A stretch of DNA of 64,000 bases from Streptomyces sp. HNM0574 (GCF_012726235.1 NZ_JAASAH010000005.1:286050-350049), one strand, 5' to 3'. Positions 15,756 to 25,780 are shown, counted from the stretch's first letter. Notes: generated from the letters alone by a model not told the origin. A program made the numbers and translations.

Positions 15756-17258
15756 TCAGCCCCCGTCGAGCGCGTCGAGCTGGTCGAGGAACCAGCGGGT
15801 GGGCGGGAGTGCGGTCGCGGCGGCGGCGAGGCGGGCGGTGCGGGCCCTGCGCTCCTCGGGGTCGAGGGTGAGCGCGGCGTGCAGGGCGCGGGCTGTGGCC
15901 GCGACGTCGTACGGGTTGACGGTGAGGGTGTGCGCCGCCAGCTCCTCGTGCGCGCCGGCCTCGCGGGAGAGCACCAGGGCACAGCCGTCCTCGGAGACCA
16001 CGGGGATCTCCTTGGCGACCAGGTTCATGCCGTCCCGGATCGGGTTGACCAGCGCCACGTCCGCCATCCGGTAGGCGGCCAGGGAGCGCGCGAAGTCGTC
16101 CCGCACGTGCAGCACGACGGGGGTCCAACCCGGGTGCCCGAAGGCCGAGTTGATCTCCTCGGCGACGCGGGCGACCTCCTCGGTGTACTCCCGGTACACG
16201 GCCAGGTCCTGCCGGGACGGATAGGCGAAGGCCAGGTGCACCACGCGGCCCCGCCACTCGGGGTGCTCGGTGAGCAGCAGCCGGAAGGCGTGCAGGCCGC
16301 GCACGATGTTCTTGGACAGCTCCGTCCGGTCGACCCGGACGACGGTGCGCCGCGGCTCCCCGTCGTCGTCTTCGCCGATCTGGCCGCGCAGCTGCGCCGC
16401 GCGCTCCGCGACGTCCTCCCGGTGCGCGCGCTCCCGCAGGAACGCGGCGTCCGCGCCGAGCCCGTGCACCCCGACCCGGGTCGTCCGCCCCTCGCAGCGC
16501 ACCAGCAACTCGCCGCCGTGCGCGGACGATTCGGTGACCTCGGCGCCGAGCACCCGGGCGCAGCAGTCCACGAAGGCGCGGGCCCAGCGGCGGGTGAGGA
16601 ACGCGGCCCGGCCGGCGCCGAGCACACCGCGCAGCACCTCGGCCGCGACGTCGTCCGGCAGCATCCGGTAGTAGTCGGGCGGTGCCCAGGGCGTGTGCGA
16701 GAAGTGGCCGATCCGCAGGTCGGGGCGGCGCCGCCGGAGCATCCCGGGCACCAGCGTCAGGTGGTAGTCCTGCACGAGGACGGCCGCGCCCTCGGCGGCC
16801 TCCTCGGCGAGCGCGTCCGCGAAGGCCGCGTTGTACGCCTCGTACGAGGCCCACTCGCGCGCGAACTCCGCGCCGAACGAGGGCTCCAGCGGCGTCTGGT
16901 ACAGCATGTGGTGGACGAACCACAGCACCGAGTTGGCGACGCCGTTGTACGCGTCGGCGAAGACGTCCGCCGGGATGCCGAGCATCCGTACGGCCTGGCC
17001 GCCGGTGTGCTCCGGGTCCAGCCGGTGCTCCTCCGCCCGCTCCGCGGCGGCCGCGCGGTCGGCCTCGCCGAGCGCCGCGCACACCCAGACCGCGCCCGCC
17101 TCGGGGCCGATCGCCGAGAGGCCGGAGACCAGACCGCCGCCACCGCGCCGCGGGGTCAGCGTGCCGTCGTCCTCGCGGGTGTAGGCGACGGGGCCGCGGT
17201 TGGAGGCGACCAGGACCTGAGCCTTCCCGTACTCCGGGGCAGCGCGTTCAGCGACCAT
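15756..17258 (-). CDS. otsA: trehalose-6-phosphate synthase
   Basis: 500 residues, glycosyltransferase family 20. It joins a nucleotide-glucose donor to glucose-6-P. Family blocks are in order: VASNRGPVAYTREDD, GGGGLVSGL (donor loop), LVQDYHLTLVPGMLRRRRPD with the conserved DYH, GHFSHTPWAPPDYYRMLP split as GHFSHTPWAP and PDYYRMLP, VRVDRTELSKNI, and LVNPIRDGMNLVAKE. Full length and soluble. It starts at ATG 17258. otsB follows convergently and gpgS is upstream on the same strand, an osmolyte-synthesis neighbourhood. Confidence 0.94.
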   Translation of the reverse strand: MVAERAAPEYGKAQVLVASNRGPVAYTREDDGTLTPRRGGGGLVSGLSAIGPEAGAVWVCAALGEADRAAAAERAEEHRLDPEHTGGQAVRMLGIPADVFADAYNGVANSVLWFVHHMLYQTPLEPSFGAEFAREWASYEAYNAAFADALAEEAAEGAAVLVQDYHLTLVPGMLRRRRPDLRIGHFSHTPWAPPDYYRMLPDDVAAEVLRGVLGAGRAAFLTRRWARAFVDCCARVLGAEVTESSAHGGELLVRCEGRTTRVGVHGLGADAAFLRERAHREDVAERAAQLRGQIGEDDDGEPRRTVVRVDRTELSKNIVRGLHAFRLLLTEHPEWRGRVVHLAFAYPSRQDLAVYREYTEEVARVAEEINSAFGHPGWTPVVLHVRDDFARSLAAYRMADVALVNPIRDGMNLVAKEIPVVSEDGCALVLSREAGAHEELAAHTLTVNPYDVAATARALHAALTLDPEERRARTARLAAAATALPPTRWFLDQLDALDGG

Positions 17259-17343
17259 TTCCGCAGCCTAGCCCTCCGCAGATCCGTTCAAACGTTCCAC
17301 CAGCGGGCGGGCCGCCCGCGGCTCCACGCTCCCAGCCGCCGGC

Positions 17344-18351
17344 TCAGGCCGCACGCCGGTGCACGTACTCCCAGAGCTCGCACATCGGCGGCCGCTCCTC
17401 CGTGTCCACCGGGTGCGTACGCGCGGTGAACCCGCCCGCCGGGACCCGCTCGAACTGGACCAGCTCCGGGCTGGGCGGCAGCTCCCGCCGCACCGCCCGC
17501 TCCCGGTCGTACGGCCCGCTCGCCGGAGCCGCCAGCCGCCGCTGCGCGGTGCGGTGTATCGCCGCGGCCATCCGTCCGAGCGCGGCGCCGTCCTGGTTCC
17601 GGTGCCGCCGCACGCCGACGTCGACCTGGGCCAGCGCGTCCAGCCCGGCGAGCTCCAACGCGTCGGTCAGCAGCCCGAGTTCGACGCCGTACCCGACCGG
17701 GAAGGGCAGCCGCTCCAGCAGCGAGCGGCGGGCCGCGTACTCGCCGCCCAGCGGCTGCACGAAGCCGGAGAGCAGCGGCCAGTGCAGGTTCAGCAGCGGC
17801 CTGGCCACCAGCTCCGTGACCCGGCCGCCGCCCGCGGGGTCGTCGCCGAGCGGCCGGTCGTACATGGCCTTGACCAGCTGCAGCGACGGCTCGGTGAGCA
17901 GCGGCCCGACGATGCCGGAGACGAAGTCCGGGGAGAAGCCGACCAGGTCGGCGTCCACGAAGCAGACGATGTCGCCGCTGGTGACCAGCAGTGAGCGCCA
18001 CAGCACCTCGCCCTTGCCGGGCAGCGCGGGCAGCCGGGGCAGCACCTCGTCCCGGTGCACGACCTTGGCGCCCGCCGCGGCCGCCACCTCGCCGGTGCGG
18101 TCGGTCGAGCCGGAGTCCAGCACCACCAACTCGTCGACCAGCGGCACCTCTTCGGTCATCAGCTCCCGCCGGATGACCCCGACGATCTCGCCGACGGTCC
18201 GCTCCTCGTTCAGCGCGGGCAGCACGACGCTGACGCTCGTCCCGGGGAGGCCCGCGCCGCGGGCGCGCTTCGCGGCGAGCAATTCGGTGAGCGGACGATC
18301 GGCCGCTGACCAGGACCGACGGCTCAGCCACTGATCAACTTCTGGCAACAC
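17344..18351 (-). CDS. gpgS: glucosyl-3-phosphoglycerate synthase (GT81)
   Basis: 335 residues, GT-A fold. It transfers glucose from a nucleotide sugar to 3-phosphoglycerate, the first step towards glucosylglycerate or methylglucose polysaccharides. Visible blocks are SVVLPALNEERTVGEIV, LVVLDSGSTDRTGE, the metal-binding FVDADLVGFSPDFV, and GGEYAARR...PFPVGYGVELG for the acceptor site. These fit the GpgS family rather than general GT2 enzymes. The start is a GTG at 18351. otsA lies 85 bp downstream on the same strand, so co-expression is plausible. Confidence 0.9.
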   Translation of the reverse strand: MLPEVDQWLSRRSWSAADRPLTELLAAKRARGAGLPGTSVSVVLPALNEERTVGEIVGVIRRELMTEEVPLVDELVVLDSGSTDRTGEVAAAAGAKVVHRDEVLPRLPALPGKGEVLWRSLLVTSGDIVCFVDADLVGFSPDFVSGIVGPLLTEPSLQLVKAMYDRPLGDDPAGGGRVTELVARPLLNLHWPLLSGFVQPLGGEYAARRSLLERLPFPVGYGVELGLLTDALELAGLDALAQVDVGVRRHRNQDGAALGRMAAAIHRTAQRRLAAPASGPYDRERAVRRELPPSPELVQFERVPAGGFTARTHPVDTEERPPMCELWEYVHRRAA

Positions 18352-18532
18352 GCGGATACTCCCGGTCTTTCATCGGTCTGCTGTGATCTGTCTCGCGGTA
18401 CGGACAGCTGGTTCCGTAAAGGGGGCTGTCCGCTACAGTCTTGAACAACGCGGAGGACCACCGCATGCCGGGGTCGCTCTGCGCACCGGCACGGTCGCGG
18501 CAGTACGGCGGCCGTCCGACAACTTCATACAG

Positions 18533-18671
18533 CTCATCCAGAGGGGCAGAGGGAAACGGCCCGTTGAAGCCCCGGCAACCCTCCAGCCGGTCCTGCATTC
18601 CAGCGCGGGGCTCCCGGCTCGGGAAGGTGCCAATTCCGTCTCGTGGCGAGATCCGTCACGGGGAAGATGAG
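18533..18671 (+). ncRNA. SAM-I (S-box) riboswitch
   Basis: The leader has the S-box hallmarks in order. P1 is CTCATC (18533-18538) paired with GATGAG (18666-18671). CCAGAGGGGCAGAGGGA follows, then GGCCCGTTGAAGCCCCGGCAACC, here given as GGCCCGTTGAAG (18558-18569) and CCCCGGCAACC. GGTGCCAATTCC (18626-18637) completes the core, then GGGGAAGATGAG closes P1. The 3' strand of P1 overlaps a purine-rich AGGAGAAAGGG just before the next start. SAM binding would therefore sequester the ribosome-binding region, which suggests translational control. The downstream gene is a ThrC-type enzyme. Confidence 0.93.
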
Positions 18672-18690
18672 GAGAAAGGGCCTCGCCTCC

Positions 18691-19998
18691 ATGGCTGTGC
18701 AAGCCGCACCCGAGCAGTCCGCAGCGTCCGGTTCGACCACTCCCGGCGTCTCTCTCGGACCCGCCACCACACTTTCCTGCCGCGAATGCGGCGAGCGTTT
18801 CGCACTCGGCCCGATCTTCGCCTGTGAAGCCTGTTTCGGGCCGCTGGAGGTCGCCTACGACCTGCCCGGCGGCGACCCGGAGACCCTGCGCAAGCAGATC
18901 GAGGCGGGGCCCGACAACATCTGGCGCTACGCGCCGCTGCTCCCGGTGCCGGCCGACGTCGCCTCGAAGCCGAACATCAACCCCGGCTTCACCAAGCTCG
19001 TCCGGGCCGACCGGCTCGCCGCCGAGCTCGGCATCACCGGCGCCCTGCACGTCAAGGACGACTCCGGCAACCCGACGCACTCCTTCAAGGACCGCGTCGT
19101 CGCCATCGCAGTCGAGGCGGCCCGCGCCTTCGGCTTCACCACCCTCTCCTGCTCCTCGACGGGCAACCTCGCCGGTGCCGTCGCGGCCGCCGCCGCGCGG
19201 GCCGGGTTCCGCTCGTGCGTGTTCATCCCGCACGACCTGGAGCAGGGCAAGGTCGTCATGGCCGCGGTGTACGGCGGTGAACTCGTCGGCATCCAGGGCA
19301 ACTACGACGACGTCAACCGCTTCTGCTCGGAGCTCATCGGCGACCCGATCGGCGAGGGCTGGGGCTTCACCAATGTCAACCTCCGCCCGTACTACGCCGA
19401 GGGCTCCAAGACCCTCGCGTACGAGATCTGCGAGCAGCTGGGCTGGGAGCTCCCGGACCAGATCGTCATCCCGATCGCCTCGGGCTCGCAGCTGACGAAG
19501 ATCGACAAGGGGCTGAAGGAGCTCATCTCCCTGGGCCTCGTCGAGGACAAGCCGTACAAGATCTTCGGCGCCCAGGCGGAGGGCTGCTCGCCGGTCTCCC
19601 GCGCCTTCAAGGACGGCCACGACGTCGTCCGGCCGCAGAAGCCGGACACGATCGCCAAGTCCCTCGCCATCGGCAACCCGGCCGACGGCCCCTACGTCCT
19701 CGACATCGCCCGCCGCACCGGCGGCGCCGTGGAGGACGTGAACGACGAGCAGGTCGTCGACGCGATCAAGCTGCTCGCCCGCACCGAGGGCATCTTCGCC
19801 GAGACCGCGGGCGGCGTGACCGTCGGCGTCACGAAGAAGCTGATCGAGGACGGCAAGCTCGACCCGACGCTGACCACCGTCGTCCTCAACACTGGTGACG
19901 GCCTCAAGACCCTGGACGCGGTGGCCCCGACCACCGGTCCGACCGCCACCATCCGCCCCACCCTGGAATCCTTCCGAGAGGCTGGCCTCGCATCATGA
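18691..19998 (+). CDS. thrC: threonine-synthase-family PLP enzyme, probably O-phosphohomoserine-dependent homocysteine synthase (MetM type)
   Basis: 435 residues, PLP fold type II. Pipelines would call it threonine synthase. An N-terminal four-Cys ribbon (C30/C33, C45/C48) precedes the PLP domain. Lys133 in DDSGNPTHSFKDR is the Schiff-base lysine, and SCSSTGNLAGAV binds the cofactor phosphate. Three context features argue against threonine synthesis: a SAM-I riboswitch leads it, its stop overlaps a sulfur-carrier gene (ATGA), and no hom or thrB gene is near. I recall a report of a Streptomyces MetM/MetO pair making homocysteine this way. The ATG at 18691 is used, since ATG 18667 lies inside the riboswitch. 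Confidence 0.88.
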   Translation: MAVQAAPEQSAASGSTTPGVSLGPATTLSCRECGERFALGPIFACEACFGPLEVAYDLPGGDPETLRKQIEAGPDNIWRYAPLLPVPADVASKPNINPGFTKLVRADRLAAELGITGALHVKDDSGNPTHSFKDRVVAIAVEAARAFGFTTLSCSSTGNLAGAVAAAAARAGFRSCVFIPHDLEQGKVVMAAVYGGELVGIQGNYDDVNRFCSELIGDPIGEGWGFTNVNLRPYYAEGSKTLAYEICEQLGWELPDQIVIPIASGSQLTKIDKGLKELISLGLVEDKPYKIFGAQAEGCSPVSRAFKDGHDVVRPQKPDTIAKSLAIGNPADGPYVLDIARRTGGAVEDVNDEQVVDAIKLLARTEGIFAETAGGVTVGVTKKLIEDGKLDPTLTTVVLNTGDGLKTLDAVAPTTGPTATIRPTLESFREAGLAS

Positions 19999-20273
19999 GC
20001 GTGAACGTCCGCATCCCCACCATCCTCCGCACCTACACCGGCGGGCAGTCCGAGGTCGCCGCCGAGGGCGGGACGCTCGAAGAGGTCCTCACCGACCTGG
20101 AGAAGAACCACGCGGGCATCGGCGCGCGCGTCCTGGACGACGAGGGCAAGCTGCGCCGCTTCGTCAACGTGTACGTGAACGACGACGACGTCCGCTTCGA
20201 GCAGGGCCTGCAGACGCCGACGCCGGACGGCGCGGGCGTCTCGATCATCCCCGCGGTCGCCGGCGGCTGCTGA
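19995..20273 (+). CDS. MoaD/ThiS/CysO-family sulfur-carrier protein ending Gly-Gly-Cys (MetO type)
   Basis: 92 residues, ubiquitin-like fold. It closely follows the M. tuberculosis CysO pattern: IPTILRTYTGGQ, RRFVNVYVNDDDVRF and SIIPAVAGG. Such carriers are adenylated at the C-terminal glycine and loaded as a thiocarboxylate. Here the chain ends GGC, so a residue must be removed to expose the diglycine. JAMM-type proteases (Mec, HcyD) do this for related carriers; none is encoded nearby. The ATG overlaps the upstream stop by 4 nt, so the two proteins are made together. Sulfur donation to the neighbour is inferred. Confidence 0.9.
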   Translation: MSVNVRIPTILRTYTGGQSEVAAEGGTLEEVLTDLEKNHAGIGARVLDDEGKLRRFVNVYVNDDDVRFEQGLQTPTPDGAGVSIIPAVAGGC

Positions 20274-20316
20274 GCGGCGCCTGACCGATCCAGCGGCCCA
20301 GCCGCGGATTTCCACC

Positions 20317-20358
20317 GAGCTCCGGCCGGTACGCACCCCCGCGTACCGGCCGGAGCTC
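20317..20358 (+). terminator. perfect 18-bp hairpin after the sulfur-carrier gene
   Basis: GAGCTCCGGCCGGTACGC (20317-20334) and its exact complement (20341-20358) enclose a 6-nt loop. It lies 44 nt past the stop and should terminate the riboswitch-led operon. Confidence 0.85.
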
Positions 20359-20520
20359 TGTGCTGTGCGGGGGCGTGCCGGGGGTGCGGGGGTGTGCGCG
20401 CGCGGTCGCGTGCGCGGGCCGTCGAGGGGCCTCCGGTCCGCTCCGTACGAGGGGTGTGCGGGAGGGAGAAGTCCGTGGTCGGGGGCGGCAGTTGAATTTT
20501 CCATCATGCCGCCCGGGTTG

Positions 20521-20732
20521 TTCCGTTTCTGTCGTTGTCACAAACGGAAGCGGTAATTCCGCGTCTCAGAACGCGATACAGTGGACGGCGAATCCCCCCG
20601 TGAACGTGCCGAACGCGCATAAGAACGCGACAAGTTGTGCCTGAAAACCGAAGGCAAATTGTCGCGAAGATGCGTTATGCCCGGCCCGACTTGTCCTGGG
20701 ATGTGCGAAGTTGAGCGGATATGGCCGCTCCT
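20521..20732 (+). ncRNA. candidate structured RNA or long structured 5' leader
   Basis: A chain of inverted repeats lies in A+T-richer sequence. TTCCGTTT (20521-20528) pairs with AAACGGAA (20542-20549). GCGG/CCGC (20550-20562) and GCGT/ACGC (20561-20574) follow. A longer interrupted stem runs 20616-20674: CGCAT/ATGCG, CGCGACAA/TTGTCGCG and TGCCT/AGGCA around loop GAAAACCGA. GAGCGG/CCGCTC (20713-20730) is last. No known RNA family fits. It may be the cspA-type 5' leader or a separate transcript. Pairing is seen directly; function is unknown. Confidence 0.45.
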
Positions 20733-20909
20733 CCGCCCCTAGAATTCTCGTCCGATTGACCTGTTGCAGAGGGCTGCCGTCCAGATACATTCAGCCGCGG
20801 TCGACGCGTTCCGGCGCACGCCTCCGCTCGCACATGGGGCGGTGGTGAGGTCTGACCCGGGTTCGTGAAGTGCGGGCCTGTGCAAAGGGCCAGCAATAGG
20901 GGAGTAGGA

Positions 20910-21113
20910 ATGGCTCAGGGCACCGTCAAGTGGTTCAACGCGGAGAAGGGGTATGGCTTCATCGCGGTCGACGGTGGTGCGGACGTGTTCGTCCACTACA
21001 GCGCGATCCAGATGGACGGTTACCGCACCCTGGACGAAGGGCAGCGGGTCGAATTCGAGATCTCGCAGGGTCAGAAGGGGCCGCAGGCGGACATGGTCCG
21101 CGTGACCGGCTGA
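20910..21113 (+). CDS. cold-shock protein, CspA family
   Basis: 67 residues, one complete cold-shock domain. It is an RNA chaperone that binds single-stranded nucleic acids. RNP1 is KGYGFI and RNP2 is VFVHY, both intact, and the start [18 protein letters not shown] is canonical. The ATG at 20910 has a strong SD (AGGGGAGTAGG). It is monocistronic with a clear terminator after it, and has an unusually long structured upstream region. In S. coelicolor a csp gene holds the same place before groEL2. Confidence 0.95.
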   Translation: MAQGTVKWFNAEKGYGFIAVDGGADVFVHYSAIQMDGYRTLDEGQRVEFEISQGQKGPQADMVRVTG

Positions 21114-21138
21114 GCGCCGACCACACTGCGCAGAGCGA

Positions 21139-21176
21139 CGAGGGGCCGAATCCCGGAAACGGGATCCGGCCCCTCG
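21139..21176 (+). terminator. hairpin after the cold-shock gene
   Basis: CGAGGGGCCG (21139-21148) pairs with CGGCCCCTCG region (21167-21176), with an inner ATCCCG/CGGGAT stem and a GAAA loop. It lies 25 nt past the stop. Confidence 0.8.
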
Positions 21177-21277
21177 CGCTGTGTCGGGGGCCGCCAGGAC
21201 GGGGCGCAGTCCGCGGGGGCCGTACCTCCCAAGGCGCTTGCGCCCACCCGTCACCCTCATCGAGCCTCCCGAAGGCG

Positions 21278-21304
21278 CTTGCACTCGTGGGGGCCGAGTG
21301 CTAA
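21278..21304 (+). promoter_or_regulatory. CIRCE operator 1 (HrcA site)
   Basis: CTTGCACTC-N9-GAGTGCTAA matches the CIRCE consensus TTAGCACTC-N9-GAGTGCTAA closely. The left arm also contains TTGCAC (21279-21284), a possible -35 element, 17 bp before TAATTA. HrcA binding would then cover the promoter. Confidence 0.85.
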
Positions 21305-21312
21305 TTATTGCG

Positions 21313-21339
21313 TTAGCACTCTCCCAGTGAGAGTGACAG
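21313..21339 (+). promoter_or_regulatory. second, degenerate CIRCE-like operator
   Basis: TTAGCACTC-N9-GAGTGACAG: the left arm is a perfect CIRCE half, and the right arm keeps GAGTG only. It starts 8 bp after the first element, so the two could bind HrcA side by side. Confidence 0.6.
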
Positions 21340-21395
21340 AAGGACCGGGTCGGTGAGGTCCACAGCCGGGTGGGGCAAGGAACCATCAGGGGTGA

Positions 21396-23196
<1,801 letters not shown>

Positions 23197-23285
23197 CGCG
23201 TTCTGGGCACGGTGACGGTGAGCGGCCGGGCACGCGGGCTCCTAGCGTGGAGGGTGGGGTCCGTCCCGTACTGGAGGTGGGAGCC

Positions 23286-24083
23286 ATGGCCGCGCTACCG
23301 GAAGGCACTCCCTGCTGGGCCGACGCGATGTTCACCGACCTGGAGGGCGCGAAGAGCTTCTACGGGGACGTGCTGGGCTGGACGTTCGGCGAGAGCGCCA
23401 CCGAGTACGGCAACTACACGGAGGCGTACTCGGACGGCAAGGCGGTCGCCGCGATCGTGCCGCCGATGCCCGGCCAGGAGGAGCAGTCGGCCTGGTGCCT
23501 GTACTTCGCCTCGGACGACGTCGTCGCCACGGCGCGGCGGGTGCGGGACATGGGCGGCGACGTGCTGATGGAGCCCATGCGGGTCGGCGACTTCGGCTCG
23601 ATGCTGCTCGCCCGGGACCCGGCCGGGGTCGTGTTCGGCGCCTGGCAGGCCGGGCGGCACGAGGGCTTCGAGAAGCGCGGCGAGCGGGGCTCGTTCTGCT
23701 GGGCCGAGGTGTTCACCCGGGACCCGGAGAGCTCCGACGCCTTCTTCCCCGGCGTCTTCCCGTACCGGGTGCGGCGGCTGGAGGACGAGGAGATCGACTT
23801 CAAGATCTTCGACCTCGGTGACGAGACGGTGCTGGGACGGATGCGGATGGGGGCGGACTTCCCGCCGGAGGTGCCGCCGCACATCCAGCTCTACTTCGCG
23901 GTCTTCGACTGCGACGCGGCCGTGGTCCGGGCCACCGACCGGGGCGGGAAGCTCCGGTTCGGGCCGATGACCACGCCGTTCGGCCGCTTCGCGGTGCTGT
24001 CCGATCCGCAGGGCGCGACCTTCGCCGCGATCGACACGGGCACCACGGAAGGCGAGATGCCGAACATCTCCGACGCGGCGTAG
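23286..24083 (+). CDS. two-domain VOC (glyoxalase/bleomycin-resistance fold) protein
   Basis: 265 residues with two VOC modules (about 5-120 and 135-260), each starting with a metal-site-like strand: PCWADAMFTDLEGAKSFYG and FCWAEVFTRDPESSDAFF. The first helix phrase SFYGDVLGWTF is typical. The usual His/Glu metal ligands are not obvious, so it may bind a ligand rather than catalyse. In Streptomyces such proteins are often labelled hydroxylases without proof. The ATG at 23286 follows GGAGGTGGG. Monocistronic between groEL2 and the symporter. Confidence 0.87.
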   Translation: MAALPEGTPCWADAMFTDLEGAKSFYGDVLGWTFGESATEYGNYTEAYSDGKAVAAIVPPMPGQEEQSAWCLYFASDDVVATARRVRDMGGDVLMEPMRVGDFGSMLLARDPAGVVFGAWQAGRHEGFEKRGERGSFCWAEVFTRDPESSDAFFPGVFPYRVRRLEDEEIDFKIFDLGDETVLGRMRMGADFPPEVPPHIQLYFAVFDCDAAVVRATDRGGKLRFGPMTTPFGRFAVLSDPQGATFAAIDTGTTEGEMPNISDAA

Positions 24084-24304
24084 CGCCCCGGGGGAGTGGC
24101 CGGCGACGGACGGGGTAGGGGCACCCCCTCGCGCGACCGCGCGCACGTTCCGGTTACCGAGCTCACGATTCCCCCGGGCCCGTCGGCCGGGTAGTCTGCC
24201 GTGGATTTGGCGGGAACACCCATTCGCGTCCGAATCCGCACGAGCGCGGCGAGGTATCCCCTCGTGTCGCCGGACCTGCCCCTCCGACCCCGAGGACACC
24301 GTCT

Positions 24305-25780
24305 GTGGACTCCCTGAACAGCCTCATCCTGGACGTCAACGACGCCTTCTGGGCCTATCTGCTGATCCCGCTGGTCATCGGCGCGGCGCTGTACTTCACC
24401 TTCCGCTCGCGAGGGGTCCAGCTGCGGCTGCTGCCCGAGATGTTCCGGGTGATCGGCGGCAAGGCCGAGGTCGGCCCGGACGGGCAGAAGCAGGTGTCCT
24501 CCTTCGGCGCGTTCACCATCTCGGCGGCGGCGCGGGTCGGTACCGGCAACATCGCCGGTGTCGCCGCGGCCATCACGGCGGGCGGCGCCGGGGCGGTCTT
24601 CTGGATGTGGGTGATGGCGCTGCTCGGCGCGTCCTCCGCGTTCGTCGAGTCCTCGCTGGCGCAGCTGTACAAGGTGCGGGACAAGCGCGCGGGCGGCACG
24701 TACCGGGGCGGGCCCGCGTACTACATGCAGCACGGGCTGGGGAAGCGCTGGGCGGGCGGGATCTTCGCCGTCGTCATCACGCTGACCTTCGGGTTCGTCT
24801 TCAACGCGGTGCAGTCCAACACCATCGCCTCGGTGGTCTCCGGCTCGCTCGGCGACTCCGGGAACGAGAGCTGGCTGCCGCAGGCCGTCGGCGTCTTCCT
24901 GGTCGCGCTGCTCGGCCTGATCATCTTCGGCGGGGTGCGGCGGATCGCGCAGGCGACGACGGTGATCGTGCCGTTCATGGCCGTGCTGTACGTGCTGGTC
25001 GGCCTCGTCGTCGTGGTCCTGAACATCGGTGACCTGCCGCGCGTCTTCGCGGACATCATCGGCGGCGCCTTCGGCCTCCGCGAGGTCGCCGGCGGTGCGA
25101 TCGGTGCCGCGATCCAGCAGGGCATCCGGCGCGGCATGTTCTCCAACGAGGCCGGTCTCGGCTCGGCGCCCAACGCGGCGGCGACGGCCGAGGTCTCCCA
25201 CCCCGTCAAGCAGGGCCTGGTGCAGACGCTGGGCGTCTTCTTCGACACGCTGCTGATCTGCTCGATGACCGCGTTCATCATCCTGACCAGCAACCCCGAC
25301 CTGTCCACCCGCCAGGGCGCCGACCTCACGCAGACCGCGTTCACCGACACCCTCGGCGGCTGGGCCGGTCACCTGCTGACGCTGATCGTCTTCCTGCTGG
25401 CCTTCAGCACGCTGATCGGCAACTACTACTACGGCGAGTCCAACATCCAGTTCCTCACGAAGAAGAAGTGGGTGCTGCCGAGCTTCCGGGTGCTGGTCCT
25501 GTGCGTCGTCTTCGCGGGCGCGCTCGGCTCCGTCGACGTGGTGTGGAACCTGGCGGACGTGTTCATGGGCGGCATGGCGCTGGTCAACCTGCTCGCGATC
25601 CTGCCGCTCTCCGCCGTCGCCTGGAAGCTGCTCGCCGACTACCAGGAGCAGCGCCGCCAGGGCCTCGACCCCGTCTTCACCCGGGATCGCGTCCCCGGCC
25701 TGCGCGGCGAGATCGAGTGCTGGGGGCCGTCCTCCGAGCCGTCCCAGGAGCGGAAGACGGCGGACGAGCCGACTGCCTGA
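24305..25780 (+). CDS. sodium:alanine/glycine symporter (AGCS family)
   Basis: 491 residues, integral membrane transporter with about 10-11 helices, importing small neutral amino acids with Na+. The family signature is present: GAFTISAAARVGTGNIAGVA, then GGPAYYMQHGLGKRWAGG and IRRGMFSNEAGLGSAPNAAA with the conserved SNEAGLGS. The loop ISAAARVGTGNIAGVA carries a substrate-site GNI. The GTG at 24305 with GAGGA upstream is used. It is followed by a bidirectional terminator and a convergent hydrolase. Confidence 0.94.
   Translation: MDSLNSLILDVNDAFWAYLLIPLVIGAALYFTFRSRGVQLRLLPEMFRVIGGKAEVGPDGQKQVSSFGAFTISAAARVGTGNIAGVAAAITAGGAGAVFWMWVMALLGASSAFVESSLAQLYKVRDKRAGGTYRGGPAYYMQHGLGKRWAGGIFAVVITLTFGFVFNAVQSNTIASVVSGSLGDSGNESWLPQAVGVFLVALLGLIIFGGVRRIAQATTVIVPFMAVLYVLVGLVVVVLNIGDLPRVFADIIGGAFGLREVAGGAIGAAIQQGIRRGMFSNEAGLGSAPNAAATAEVSHPVKQGLVQTLGVFFDTLLICSMTAFIILTSNPDLSTRQGADLTQTAFTDTLGGWAGHLLTLIVFLLAFSTLIGNYYYGESNIQFLTKKKWVLPSFRVLVLCVVFAGALGSVDVVWNLADVFMGGMALVNLLAILPLSAVAWKLLADYQEQRRQGLDPVFTRDRVPGLRGEIECWGPSSEPSQERKTADEPTA

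Larger units (their letters stand above)
20274..20909. other. 636-bp intergenic region before the cold-shock gene
   Basis: No supportable protein gene. It holds a strong terminator (20317-20358), then from about 20490 a relatively A+T-rich tract with several hairpins and a long interrupted stem (listed separately). This is the likely promoter and 5' leader of the cold-shock gene, or an independent small RNA. Confidence 0.6.

Noticed and set aside
18667..18690. ATG 18667 as the start of the ThrC-like gene
   Set aside because: It lies inside the closing P1 helix of the SAM-I riboswitch; ATG 18691 fits the protein family.
20360..20644. 94-codon plus-strand frame before the cold-shock gene
   Set aside because: Overlaps the terminator and the structured region, has no SD and no similarity to known proteins.
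20521..20680. 6C RNA
   Set aside because: A C6 run is present at about 20594-20599, but the two hairpins with C-rich loops that define 6C are not.
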